The notes below the pieces were generated by a model. The model was not told the DNA's origin. It saw only the letters and a list, made by a program, of their open reading frames with translations, and ran no database searches. Of a stretch of DNA of 15,929 nt, positions 1-7,372 are shown piece by piece; positions within the stretch are counted from its first letter, which is position 1, and every line of letters begins with the position of its first letter. The stretch comes from JBCCTX01 sp039197765. Its GTDB lineage: Bacteria > Bacteroidota > Bacteroidia > J057. The stretch covers positions 1 through 15,929 of the forward strand of contig JBCCTX010000177.1 in the NCBI GenBank assembly GCA_039197765.1, written 5' to 3'. A program made the translations under genes and the position numbers.

Positions 1-168
1 CGACTATTTAACTATCTGGCCATTTCGACGCAGATTATGCAGAATTTTAGAGACTTAGCATATGCTAAGAGACGCTGAGGAACTAAGGACTATCCAACTA
101 GCTCTTTTTTTTACCACGGACTACGGACTACGGACTATCGACTATTCAACTATCCTACCCTCCCACCC
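1..168 (+). repeat. Left arm of a long inverted repeat
   Basis: Read base by base, 1-168 is the reverse complement of 7023-7183. The only difference is one extra 7-base unit (ggactac) in this arm, in the tandem GGACTAC run around 115-135. Position 1 pairs with 7183, so the arm may continue beyond the window start. It contains a 16-base palindrome at 54-69. Such identity between two copies of an otherwise diverged repeat family suggests recent duplication or gene conversion. Confidence 0.9.
54..69. repeat. 16-base perfect palindrome CTTAGCATATGCTAAG
   Basis: A perfect two-fold palindrome with no loop, present identically at 54-69 and 7115-7130, inside the two arms of the long inverted repeat. 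It is not present in the other units of the family in this window. It could be a protein-binding site or simply part of an insertion within the unit; no function can be assigned. Confidence 0.8.
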
Positions 169-724
169 TGAACCCTTTTCGACGCTGACTTTTTAAGACG
201 GATTATGAGGGACACTGAGATACCCTGAACTTGTAACCTAAGCTGTGGACCATTAACTATTTACCTATTCAACCTTCCAGCCAGGAACTCTTTCTAGCAC
301 TTTTTTTTATCACGGACTACGGACTACGGACCACCGACTACCCAACTCCTCTCACCCAGAACCCTTTTCGAAACTGACTTTATAGAACGGATTATGACGA
401 ACACTGAAAAAACTTAACCTACAAATTAAACTGTGGACTGTGAACGATTTAACTATCCTTACCCCTATAATCAAGCACTAACAACCCAAACTGTGGACCA
501 TCGACTATTTAACTATTCAACCTACCAACTGAGAACTCTTTCTGGCTTTTTCACCACCGATTACCTAACCATTCTCCCCCTAATACACAAAAACTCGGAC
601 CTTTCAGATATTTTAGGATCTTTAAAGAAATGTTTAATGTAGAGGCCCTAAATGATTTTAATGAGAAGTAAATTTTATCTAGGTAGACCGAGAAGTAGCA
701 ATTATACAAAAACATACTAGTACG

Positions 725-964
725 ATGAGTTCCCACAAAACCCTATTTTTTTCCATTAAGCCAGAGGACAAGAATAACGTCTGGAAAGTTCACAAAAAGT
801 CTGGAGAAGAATTAGCTCAAGAAATCGAAACAGCCCTTAGTGAATGGGACCGAAAAGGGTATGAATACGTAGATTTGAAGCCGATGGAAGGTACTTTACC
901 TAATAGTACTTCTGTACGTACGATAGGCTATTTCCTCATTTTACGGAAAAAGCATGTCGGATAG
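725..964 (+). CDS. Hypothetical small protein, 79 aa
   Basis: ATG start, short soluble protein without signal peptide or membrane segment. It reads as an N-terminal strand (KTLFFSI), a helix rich in acidic residues (EELAQEIETALSEW, about 28-41), then GYEYVDLKPM and a last strand GYFLILRK. This strand-helix-strand pattern with a central GYEYVDL piece recalls the small DUF4177-type proteins (a GWELV piece followed by a terminal strand), but the resemblance is by eye and weak. It is the first gene after the left repeat block, in the same direction as the DUF427 gene 110 bases downstream. No clear promoter box was found just upstream. I do not recognise a function. Confidence 0.6.
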   Translation: MSSHKTLFFSIKPEDKNNVWKVHKKSGEELAQEIETALSEWDRKGYEYVDLKPMEGTLPNSTSVRTIGYFLILRKKHVG

Positions 965-1028
965 GTAATAGTTGTAAATAATCGTCGCATGCCTTACAGG
1001 AAAATAAAGGGAGATCAAGGATCTTTGA

Positions 1029-1055
1029 AAACAATCAATAGGCAGATGATTGTTT
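1029..1055. other. Small inverted repeat upstream of the DUF427 gene
   Basis: AAACAATC (1029-1036) and GATTGTTT (1048-1055) are perfect inverted copies separated by 11 bases. No T-run follows, so it is not a convincing terminator. It ends 19 bases before the start codon at 1075 and could be an operator or a leader hairpin of that gene. Confidence 0.35.
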
Positions 1056-1074
1056 AATCAAAAACATACATTCT

Positions 1075-1356
1075 ATGAAAGCGATTTATAAAGATATCGT
1101 ACTAGCTGAAAGCAGTGAAACAAAAGTTGTCGAAGGGAATTATTACTTTCCTCCAGAATCTATCAACAAAGAATATTTTGTACCCAGCGATACCCATACC
1201 ACCTGCTTTTGGAAGGGAGAAGCTTCCTATTATACAGTAAAAATAGGGGAGGAATCATTGACAGATGCGGCATGGTATTATCCCAAGGCATCTGAAGCAG
1301 CAAAGGCGATTGAAAATCATGTGGCCTTTTATCCTGTGGTGAAAGTCCAACCCTAG
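1075..1356 (+). CDS. DUF427 domain protein, 93 aa
   Basis: The whole protein matches the DUF427 family (PF04248). Hallmarks are VVEGNYYFPPES (about 18-29), PSDTHTTCFWKGEASYY (about 37-53) and DAAWYYPKAS (about 64-73), followed by VAFYPVVKV at the end. Length is normal for single-domain members. The family is a small beta-rich cytosolic domain without an established biochemical role; the cysteine and tryptophan in the TTCFWKG segment are strongly conserved in it. There is no signal peptide. It stands alone, about 290 bases before the next gene, with a small inverted repeat just ahead of it. Family call is secure; function is unknown. Confidence 0.9.
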   Translation: MKAIYKDIVLAESSETKVVEGNYYFPPESINKEYFVPSDTHTTCFWKGEASYYTVKIGEESLTDAAWYYPKASEAAKAIENHVAFYPVVKVQP

Positions 1357-1596
1357 CTGTATGTATCGCTATTTAGGCAAAATTCCCTTTGCTAAACCTT
1401 GGATTTGATAGAATCATAGGCTACAGCTTTTTGGGAAAGCCTCGACGCCCTGTAAACGAAAGGATTGATTGGTTAAATCACTACCAAGTTTACGCCCCCC
1501 CATTATTCAGTGAATCGAACGTGATTCGCATTGGCTCATTAAGGGATACTACCTCCCTGAGGGTTTTATTTCTTGGATGAGTCATTAACGTGGCAA

Positions 1597-1626
1597 TTGC
1601 AAAGATCTGGGAATAGGTTATTTTTG
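1597..1626 (+). promoter_or_regulatory. Bacteroidota-type promoter for the permease gene
   Basis: TTG at 1597-1599, 19 bases, then TATTTTTG at 1619-1626, a perfect fit to the TAnnTTTG -7 box of Bacteroidota housekeeping promoters. Transcription would begin near 1632, about a dozen bases before the TTG codon at 1645. This argues against using the earlier in-frame TTG at 1573, which would place the promoter inside the gene. Confidence 0.5.
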
Positions 1627-1644
1627 TCGAAAATACCTCTCCTA

Positions 1645-2922
1645 TTGACCTATTCTCCACAAAAAATTAGTTGGCGTACTGCTATGGGCCTAGTGGTATC
1701 AGCCATAATTGGAACCGGTGTATTTACAAGCTTAGGATTTCAACTACTCGACGTACAAAATACCTGGAGTATTGTACTGCTATGGGTTTTAGGAGGAATT
1801 TTTGCCCTGATTGGTGCATTTACCTATGCAGAGCTAGGGACTCATTTTCAAGAGCTTGGAGGGGATTATGTCTACCTTTCCCGAATCTTCCACCCCTTTG
1901 TTGGATATTTATATGCTTGGGCCTCCCTTACCGTAGGTTTTTCAGCTCCAATCGCCCTTACCGCCATTGCCATGTCCGATTATTTGGCTCCCTTGGGATT
2001 TGGGAAAGTATTAGATGGCCTTGGAATCGGGCTCATCTTGCTATTGAGTTTGGTCCACTCATTCAGCGTGCGTCAAAGTGGGAGGTTTCAGGATATATCC
2101 TTTCTGTTCAAGCTACTCTTTGTACTAGCGCTGGTTCTTGTAGGGTTATTTGCTGCTCCTGTAGCCGAAAATGCCTTCAAGCTTGACAACTCCTGGCGGG
2201 GGGAAGTTTTACTCCCTGGATTTGCGGTAGCTTTGATTTACGTTACCTATGCGTATACGGGTTGGAATCAGGCCGCCTATATTGTGACAGAGATCCAAGA
2301 GCCTAGGAAAAGTCTACCCAAGGCGTTGATAGGAGGCACAGCTATGGTTATCCTCTTGTATGTACTCTTACAAGTGGTCATGTTGCGACATGCTGATGTG
2401 GGACAACTTGCTGGACAAGTAGAAGTTACATACATCACCTTTGCGGGTCGCTTTGGAAGTGAGGTAGGAAAATGGGTGAGTATTTGTATTGCCCTACAGC
2501 TTATAGCCACGATGAGTAGCTATTTATGGGTTGGATCACGGGTCACCTATGCGATGGCCCGTGAGCATCGGTTATGGAAACCCTTGTCGGTTACCAATCG
2601 ACTAGGCATCCCTACTCGAGCCTTGTGGCTTCAAACAGCCATAAGTATAGGCCTCGCATTGACGGGTTCCTTTGAACAGGTATTGCTATATGCAGGATTT
2701 GTGCTCCAACTTATGGGTACACTGACAATCGCTTCTTTACTATTTGTAAAAAAACGTTCAGAGACTTTTACGAGTCCATTTAAGCCTTATGCACAAATTC
2801 TGTACATTCTCTTCAGTGTTTGGATATTGGGCTTTATGCTGTATGAGCGCCCTTTAGAAAGTTTGATTGGAATAGGGATTGTTGCTGTAGGGGGGATTAC
2901 CTATTTTATAAGAAGGAATTAA
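1645..2922 (+). CDS. APC-family amino acid permease
   Basis: Multi-spanning inner-membrane protein of the amino acid-polyamine-organocation superfamily, with about 12 hydrophobic segments. The first one carries the family signature SAIIGTGVFTSLGFQ, in the unwound helix-1 substrate site. Another typical piece is TYAYTGWNQAAYIVTEIQEP with PRKSLPKALIGG, about mid-protein. It most resembles the LAT/YfnA-like branch; the substrate cannot be read from sequence. The open frame extends up to a TTG at 1573. I prefer the TTG at 1645 (TYSPQKISWRTAMG follows) because a promoter lies at 1597-1626 and homologues usually begin about ten residues before SWRTA; ATG 1684 would cut into helix 1. The FG-GAP gene begins 31 bases downstream, so the two may be cotranscribed. 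Confidence 0.88.
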   Translation: MTYSPQKISWRTAMGLVVSAIIGTGVFTSLGFQLLDVQNTWSIVLLWVLGGIFALIGAFTYAELGTHFQELGGDYVYLSRIFHPFVGYLYAWASLTVGFSAPIALTAIAMSDYLAPLGFGKVLDGLGIGLILLLSLVHSFSVRQSGRFQDISFLFKLLFVLALVLVGLFAAPVAENAFKLDNSWRGEVLLPGFAVALIYVTYAYTGWNQAAYIVTEIQEPRKSLPKALIGGTAMVILLYVLLQVVMLRHADVGQLAGQVEVTYITFAGRFGSEVGKWVSICIALQLIATMSSYLWVGSRVTYAMAREHRLWKPLSVTNRLGIPTRALWLQTAISIGLALTGSFEQVLLYAGFVLQLMGTLTIASLLFVKKRSETFTSPFKPYAQILYILFSVWILGFMLYERPLESLIGIGIVAVGGITYFIRRN

Positions 2923-2953
2923 TAGATCGGTTTGAACCTTAAGGGTATGCTAC

Positions 2954-4099
2954 ATGGATAAGCTAAAGCTATTTTTATTGATCACCTTACTTGGCAGTTG
3001 GATTACTCCCTTTGCCCAACCTACTTTTCGGTCTCAGCTTTTATGTGTTGATAACAATGAAGGCTGTACCCTTGCTGATGTGAATCGAGATGGAAAAACA
3101 GATGTTATTGCTGGAAGGTTATGGTATGAAGCCCCTGAATTTGTTCCACGGCCCCTTCGTCCCCTTAGGTTACATGGTACCGACTATGCGACAAATAATG
3201 GAGAACACAGTTATGATGTAGACCAGGATGGGTACCCGGATATCCTTACTACGGGCTGGGATGATCCTCACGTTTACTGGTATAAAAATCCAGGAGCAGA
3301 AGCACTACAGAAAGGCTTGGAATGGAAGGGGTCGGCCCTAGCAAATACACAGAATACCCACAGTGAGGCAGCCTACCTCGAGGATCTGGATGGAGATGGG
3401 GTTCCTGAATATATTATGAACAGTTGGGATGCCAGGATACCTTTTACGGTGTGGCGAATGGAGAAGGATTTATTTGGACACCCTAGTTTAATCGGAACCC
3501 TCATTGGCCCTCATAATAGCCACGGAGTGGGGTTTGGGGATATCAATGGCGATGGCCAAAAAGATATATTGATTGATACGGGTTGGTACGAGCAGCCTGA
3601 CGGAGATATTTGGGAGGGAAATTGGACCTTTCATTCAGACCTGAGTTTGGATAGAGGCAGTTGTCCCATGCAAATTGTAGACGTAAATGGGGATGGGCGA
3701 AACGATATTATTTGGGGCAAAGGGCATGACTATGGGCTGTATTGGATGGAGCAGCAGGAACCAAAGGGAGAAATTACACAATGGGTAAAACATACCATCG
3801 ATGAATCCTGGTCTCAAGTTCATGCCTTATCCTGGGCAGATTTAGATGGAGATGGGAAACATGAATTGCTGACGGGAAAAAGGAAATATGCACATAGTGG
3901 AAAAGATCCTGGTGCCGATGAAACGGCCTATATCTATTCTTATTCCTGGAATTCTACCACTGATTCTTTTGATCGCACGACAATCGCCGAGGGGATCGGT
4001 ACGGGATTGTTTATTCGGGTAGCAGATTTGAATCAGGATCAAAAAGCGGATATAGTTGTTGCGGGAAAAACAGGGACGTATATCCTCTGGCAAGAATAG
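2954..4099 (+). CDS. Secreted FG-GAP/VCBS repeat protein (seven calcium-loop motifs)
   Basis: Begins with a Sec signal peptide (MDKLKLFLLI, hydrophobic to about 20, likely cut after FAQ). The rest is a string of aspartate-rich loops of the DxNxDGxxD kind at residues 42-50, 88-96, 144-152, 196-204, 243-251, 296-304 and 358-366. The spacing of 46-56 residues fits a seven-bladed beta-propeller with one calcium loop per blade, as in FG-GAP/VCBS (PF13517) proteins. The last loop (DLNQDQKAD) has Gln in place of the usual Gly. There is no catalytic motif and no visible C-terminal sorting domain, so it probably acts in the periplasm or on the cell surface as a binding protein. It lies between the permease and the Tat-exported oxidoreductase on the same strand, a neighbourhood often linked with carbohydrate or glycoside breakdown. 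The ligand is unknown. Confidence 0.85.
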   Translation: MDKLKLFLLITLLGSWITPFAQPTFRSQLLCVDNNEGCTLADVNRDGKTDVIAGRLWYEAPEFVPRPLRPLRLHGTDYATNNGEHSYDVDQDGYPDILTTGWDDPHVYWYKNPGAEALQKGLEWKGSALANTQNTHSEAAYLEDLDGDGVPEYIMNSWDARIPFTVWRMEKDLFGHPSLIGTLIGPHNSHGVGFGDINGDGQKDILIDTGWYEQPDGDIWEGNWTFHSDLSLDRGSCPMQIVDVNGDGRNDIIWGKGHDYGLYWMEQQEPKGEITQWVKHTIDESWSQVHALSWADLDGDGKHELLTGKRKYAHSGKDPGADETAYIYSYSWNSTTDSFDRTTIAEGIGTGLFIRVADLNQDQKADIVVAGKTGTYILWQE

Positions 4100-4119
4100 A
4101 GGTCCAGTCCATTCTACGC

Positions 4120-4296
4120 TCAATTTCCCTTTATTGGATTGTTAGGAGGGGGATTGGTATTATTGTTAAGCTGTGGACTGGCTTGCTGTTGGATTTTGTT
4201 GATTAGCTGAAACACTTTATTGAAGGGTTCTTTACCCAGAGAATCCAGGATTTGATTGGCTTCATCTACAGTCAGAGTGAGGGTGATTTCTTTCAT
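4120..4296 (-). CDS. Small conserved-looking protein, 58 aa
   Basis: An open frame in the gap between two + strand genes: ATG at 4296 (MKEITLTLTV), stop at 4120. It has an alternating strand (ITLTLTVDEA), an amphipathic helix (NQILDSLGKEPF), a second helix (VFQLINKIQQQA) and a polar Asn/Pro tail. The pattern LTVDEAN-ILDSLG-PF-KV-LI-KIQ-QA is what I recall from very short Bacteroidota proteins annotated only as hypothetical, so I judge it real rather than chance. It has no cysteines, signal peptide or membrane segment. It runs opposite to its neighbours; on its own strand the TAACTTTTG about 45 bases upstream is close to the -7 box. Function unknown. The start is the only ATG that gives the typical N-terminus. 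Confidence 0.65.
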   Translation of the reverse strand: MKEITLTLTVDEANQILDSLGKEPFNKVFQLINKIQQQASPQLNNNTNPPPNNPIKGN

Positions 4297-4363
4297 GTGC
4301 GAATTATTGGAAATACTTCCTTAAGGTATTACAAAAGTTAGTTATTATCTAGTAATTATGGGG

Positions 4364-4392
4364 TTGACACACCTATACTTTTAGTAGCTTTA
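4364..4392 (+). promoter_or_regulatory. Probable promoter of the Gfo/Idh gene
   Basis: TTG at 4364-4366 (in TTGACA), 18 bases, then TAGCTTTA at 4385-4392, one base from TAnnTTTG. Transcription would start near 4398, about ten bases before the ATG at 4409. The gap also contains the divergent small gene ending its 5' side at 4296, so this is a bidirectional control region. Confidence 0.4.
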
Positions 4393-4408
4393 AGGAAAAG
4401 TACATTTT

Positions 4409-5794
4409 ATGTCTACTACCCGACGCACATTTCTACAAAATTCCACCCTAGCCGCTGCTGGTATCAGCATTGTTCCCCGTCATGTCTTGGGAGGACCTGG
4501 CTATATAGCTCCCAGTGATCAGGTAAACATTGCCCTTGTGGGAGCAGGAGGAAGAGGGAAAAATAACCTCAAATCCCTTCTCCCGCTAGAAGATGTTCGG
4601 TTGAGAGCCATCGCCGATCCAGCCGAGTATTGGGACCTCTCCAACTTTTACTACCGGACCTATGCAGGACGGCTTCCCATCCAGAAATTTGTGGAAGATC
4701 ACTATGGGGATGACTATGAAGTCGCGACCTATGTTGACGTTCGCGAGATGCTTGAGCAGGAGAAAGACCTCGATGGGATCTTGTGTGCTACGCCTGATCA
4801 TACCCATGCATACATTTCTATCCTGTCTATGCGTGCAGGGAAACATGTATATTGCGAAAAGCCCTTAACACACAATATCTGGGAGGCGCGAAAGATCAAG
4901 GAAGTAGCAGAAGAGACGGGTTTAGCAACGCAAATGGGCAATCAATTGCATAGTAGCAATAGTATCCGTGGCGCAGTAGAACTGCTACAAGCCCGCGTGA
5001 TAGGAGATGTTCACGAAGTCCACGCCTGGGTTCCGGCTACGCGATGGATCGAAAGCTTGAAGGGAATGCCAGCAACTGGAACCCCCATGCCTCAGGGATT
5101 GGATTGGGATCTCTGGCTGGGCCCGCGTACCGATCGAGACTTTCACAGTAGCTATGCCCCAGTAACTTGGCGCGACTATTGGGATTTTGGCTGTGGAGCC
5201 ATGGGAGACTTTGGCTGCCACGATTTGGATGCAGCTGTTTGGGGGCTAAAGCTCCCTGCACCAGAATCTGTAGTCCTGCATCCTGCAGGCTTTAGCAATC
5301 GAGACATTGCTCCTTATGGTGAAATCGGTTACTACCAGTTTCCTGCCACAGATCACAACCCCGCTATACCCCTCACCTGGTACTCAGGTGGCTTACAACC
5401 TCGAAGGCCTGAAGGCTTACCTACTGAGGTAGCACTCCCTCGAAGAGGTTCGATGTATATTGGGGAAAAAGGGATACTTCTTTACGGAGGGCGGGAAGGT
5501 ATCCAATTATTTCCCGAATCCTTAAAAACACCTGAAAGGGAAGATCCGTCGACGCTGCCAGTTACCAACGGTCATCACAGGGACTGGATTGATGCGATCA
5601 AGGGCGGGCCTCAAGCTAGTTCCCACTTTGGCTATGGGGCTCATCTGACAGAGATCACCTTACTAGGGGTGCTTTCCCTTCGTTTGGAAGGACAGAAGAT
5701 TCATTGGGATGCAGAGAATATGAAGGCAGTCGGCCTGCCAGATGCAGATGTTTTTATTGAAGAGCCTGTAAGGAAAGGATGGGAGATGGCGTAA
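4409..5794 (+). CDS. Tat-exported Gfo/Idh/MocA-family oxidoreductase
   Basis: NAD(P)-dependent oxidoreductase of 461 aa with a twin-arginine export signal (TTRRTFLQ at 3-10, then a hydrophobic stretch to about 28). The Rossmann fold begins at VNIALVGAGGRG (39-50). The family EKP motif is at 150-152 (CEKPLTHN), and the C-terminal substrate domain has GDFGCHDLD (266-274), where His271 and Asp272 are candidate catalytic residues. Tat export fits folding with cofactor before transport to the periplasm. Such enzymes in Bacteroidota act on sugars, inositols or keto-glycosides; the substrate here cannot be told. A promoter is visible just upstream. The creatininase-family gene follows after 186 bases on the same strand, so cotranscription is possible but not certain. 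Confidence 0.9.
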   Translation: MSTTRRTFLQNSTLAAAGISIVPRHVLGGPGYIAPSDQVNIALVGAGGRGKNNLKSLLPLEDVRLRAIADPAEYWDLSNFYYRTYAGRLPIQKFVEDHYGDDYEVATYVDVREMLEQEKDLDGILCATPDHTHAYISILSMRAGKHVYCEKPLTHNIWEARKIKEVAEETGLATQMGNQLHSSNSIRGAVELLQARVIGDVHEVHAWVPATRWIESLKGMPATGTPMPQGLDWDLWLGPRTDRDFHSSYAPVTWRDYWDFGCGAMGDFGCHDLDAAVWGLKLPAPESVVLHPAGFSNRDIAPYGEIGYYQFPATDHNPAIPLTWYSGGLQPRRPEGLPTEVALPRRGSMYIGEKGILLYGGREGIQLFPESLKTPEREDPSTLPVTNGHHRDWIDAIKGGPQASSHFGYGAHLTEITLLGVLSLRLEGQKIHWDAENMKAVGLPDADVFIEEPVRKGWEMA

Positions 5795-5980
5795 TCAGGG
5801 GGAACGGTTTGGGGTGTGCAGCAGAGGGCCACTGGGAAAACACAAGAATATCCCAGGAGTTGAGGTCCATGGCTTTTTATCCGAGACCTAAGGAAAAGCT
5901 TGAAGATATAAATATTAGAAATCTGGATAATAACTTACTAGACCCTCTCACGGCACTCCCCTTACTCCTAAATTAACTAC

Positions 5981-6736
5981 ATGATCTGGGATCAACTCAC
6001 CACGTTTGAATTAGATGCTATAGATGCATCTACCCCTGTTATACTACCCATAGCTGCAACAGAACAGCACGGCCCCCACCTACCTCTTGCAACGGACCGC
6101 ATGATAGGGGAATTTATGTGCCAACAACTCCACAATGCCCTCCCCAATCGGGTGTTGGTTCTTCCCTCCATGCAAGTAGGCTGTTCTGATCACCATATGG
6201 ATTTTTCCGGTACCTTGACCCTTAGTCACAGAAACTTCCTGGATTGTGCGAGTGATCTCCTCTCGTCAGCAGCTCATCACGATTTCTATAATTTCATCAT
6301 ATTCAATAGCCATGGAGGAAACCAGGGAATCGGGCAAGTCTTGCTGGAAGACTTTGGATATGAAAATCCCGATTACAATGTAGTATTTACGACATGGTGG
6401 CGCTTGGCTCACGAAGCCCTGATGGACATTACCATAACCGGACCCGGTGGAGTGGGCCACGCAGGAGAATTTGAAACTTCTTTGATGCTATACATAGCTC
6501 CAGAACTCGTGCGAAAAGACTTAATCATTAAAGGAGAAAACCAAGACACATTTAACTGGAATGATGCCGATATGTTACGAGGCTCTAAAGCAGGTCTATA
6601 CCGAGCAATGGACGAAATGACGCCCAACGGAGTTTTTGGCGATCCGACTAGCTCTTCTGCAACCCAAGGAGAACTTATCGTGGAGGCGGTGGTAAAGGAA
6701 TTGGTCCAAGTGGTGGAAGATATGCAGGGCTTGTGA
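5981..6736 (+). CDS. Creatininase-family amidohydrolase
   Basis: Complete 251-aa member of the creatininase family (PF02633), cytosolic metal-dependent hydrolases of cyclic amides such as creatinine and of pterin or peptide precursors. The metal-binding pattern is intact: TEQHGPHLPLATD gives Glu28, His30 and Asp39 with the same spacing as in creatininase. FNSHGGNQG gives His111, and GHAGEFETS (159-167) carries the conserved second glutamate (Glu163). It lacks the HYE form of true creatininases (HGGN instead), so it is a general family member rather than a proven creatinine amidohydrolase. It is the last gene before the inverted repeat block. Together with the upstream permease, FG-GAP protein and oxidoreductase it may serve the uptake and breakdown of an unidentified nitrogenous or sugar compound. 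Confidence 0.88.
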   Translation: MIWDQLTTFELDAIDASTPVILPIAATEQHGPHLPLATDRMIGEFMCQQLHNALPNRVLVLPSMQVGCSDHHMDFSGTLTLSHRNFLDCASDLLSSAAHHDFYNFIIFNSHGGNQGIGQVLLEDFGYENPDYNVVFTTWWRLAHEALMDITITGPGGVGHAGEFETSLMLYIAPELVRKDLIIKGENQDTFNWNDADMLRGSKAGLYRAMDEMTPNGVFGDPTSSSATQGELIVEAVVKELVQVVEDMQGL

Positions 6737-7290
6737 GGGATAGTTTATGGTTGAATGGTCGGTGGTCAGTGGTTCGTAGTAAAAAAGCGCCGCTTGGAGA
6801 GATCCGCGTATATTCCTTAGGAATTAATCGCACTTCGTAATACCAAAATGGGTTCTGGGTTAAATAGTTTATTAGTCCATAGTCCACAGTTTGGGTTGTT
6901 AATTCTGGGTTGAAGGGGTAGGTTAGTAGAATAGTCGATAGTCCACAGTTTAGGTTGTAAGTCCAAGTTTTCTCAGTGTCCGTCATAATCCGTCCTGTAA
7001 AGTCTGCGTCGAAATGGGTTTTGGGTGGGAGGGTAGGATAGTTGAATAGTCGATAGTCCGTAGTCCGTGGTAAAAAAAAGAGCTAGTTGGATAGTCCTTA
7101 GTTCCTCAGCGTCTCTTAGCATATGCTAAGTCTCTAAAATTCTGCATAATCTGCGTCGAAATGGCCAGATAGTTAAATAGTCGATAGTCCACAGTTTAAT
7201 TTGTAAGTCCAGGGTATCTCAGTGTCCGTCATAATCAAGTCATCCAAAGTCTGCGTCGAAAAGGGTTCTAGGCTGAAGGGTAAAGCGTTC
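6737..7290. repeat. Intergenic block of the repeat family, opposite orientation (right block)
   Basis: This stretch of more than 500 bases without a credible gene holds the same repeat words as the left block, reverse complemented. It has tctcagtgtccgtcataatc cores at about 6974 and 7217, each followed by gtctgcgtcgaaa. It also has atagtcgatagtccacagttt units at about 6930 and 7180, and a run of eight A at 7072-7079. It separates convergent genes (creatininase on +, epimerase on -). The piece 6785-6850 (a cgccgcttggagagatccgcg section) is not shared with the other units. No terminator hairpin with a clear T-run was found. Confidence 0.85.
7023..7183 (-). repeat. Right arm of the long inverted repeat
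   Basis: Reverse complement of 1-168 with no mismatch seen and a single 7-base deletion (two instead of three GGACTAY units before CGACTAT). The palindrome lies at 7115-7130. Beyond 7023 the two arms diverge at once (the left arm continues ctgaaccctttt; this arm, read in the same sense, continues aaaacccatttc) although both remain recognisable family members. Confidence 0.9.
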
Positions 7291-7372
7291 ATAGTTTTTC
7301 AGCATCTCCCTCCTAGAGGGAAATGCAAGAAAGTCCTTATTTCAAAACCAAGAAGTTCCAATCCCTACCGGG

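Larger units (their letters stand above)
1..560. repeat. Intergenic block of degenerate GGACTAY-type repeats (left block)
   Basis: This gene-free block is made of diverged copies of a unit of roughly 190-196 bases. Recurring parts are a T-run followed by accacGGACTACGGACTAC (T-runs at 105-112 and 301-308), then heptad-like pieces such as GGACTAT, CGACTAT and TTAACTAT, then a core gaacccttttcg...ctgacttt...cggattatg...cactga (starting at 170 and 359), then ctgtggac. A partial third copy runs from about 480. The same words occur in reverse complement at 6737-7290 and 8320-8455. Short ORFs across it are unlikely to be genes because they simply follow the repeat. Function is unknown; the T-runs could act in transcription termination, but no strong stem is seen beside them. 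Confidence 0.85.

Noticed and set aside
1..560. CRISPR array or tandem-repeat locus
   Set aside because: Repeat pieces vary in sequence and length and are not separated by unique spacers of equal size; no cas gene is present.
433..642. 69-codon open frame on the + strand in the left repeat block
   Set aside because: It runs through repeat units shared with non-coding copies elsewhere, starts inside a repeat and has no protein-like pattern.
1389..1580. 63-codon + strand frame between the DUF427 and permease genes
   Set aside because: TTG start, no recognisable motif, and overlaps the region just ahead of a good promoter. The 1357-1596 stretch otherwise shows nothing I can name.
5779..5976. 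65-codon + strand frame overlapping the oxidoreductase end
   Set aside because: Low-complexity, not family-like, and the overlap start is not supported by any signal; the gap 5795-5980 appears non-coding.
6675..6986. 103-codon - strand frame across the creatininase end and the right repeat block
   Set aside because: Its sequence is a translation of repeat words (threonine/asparagine/tyrosine rich) and overlaps a well-supported gene on the other strand.
1..7183. Composite transposon bounded by the inverted repeat
   Set aside because: No transposase or resolvase in the segment, no insertion-type target duplication can be checked at the left edge, and the arms belong to a wider non-coding repeat family.
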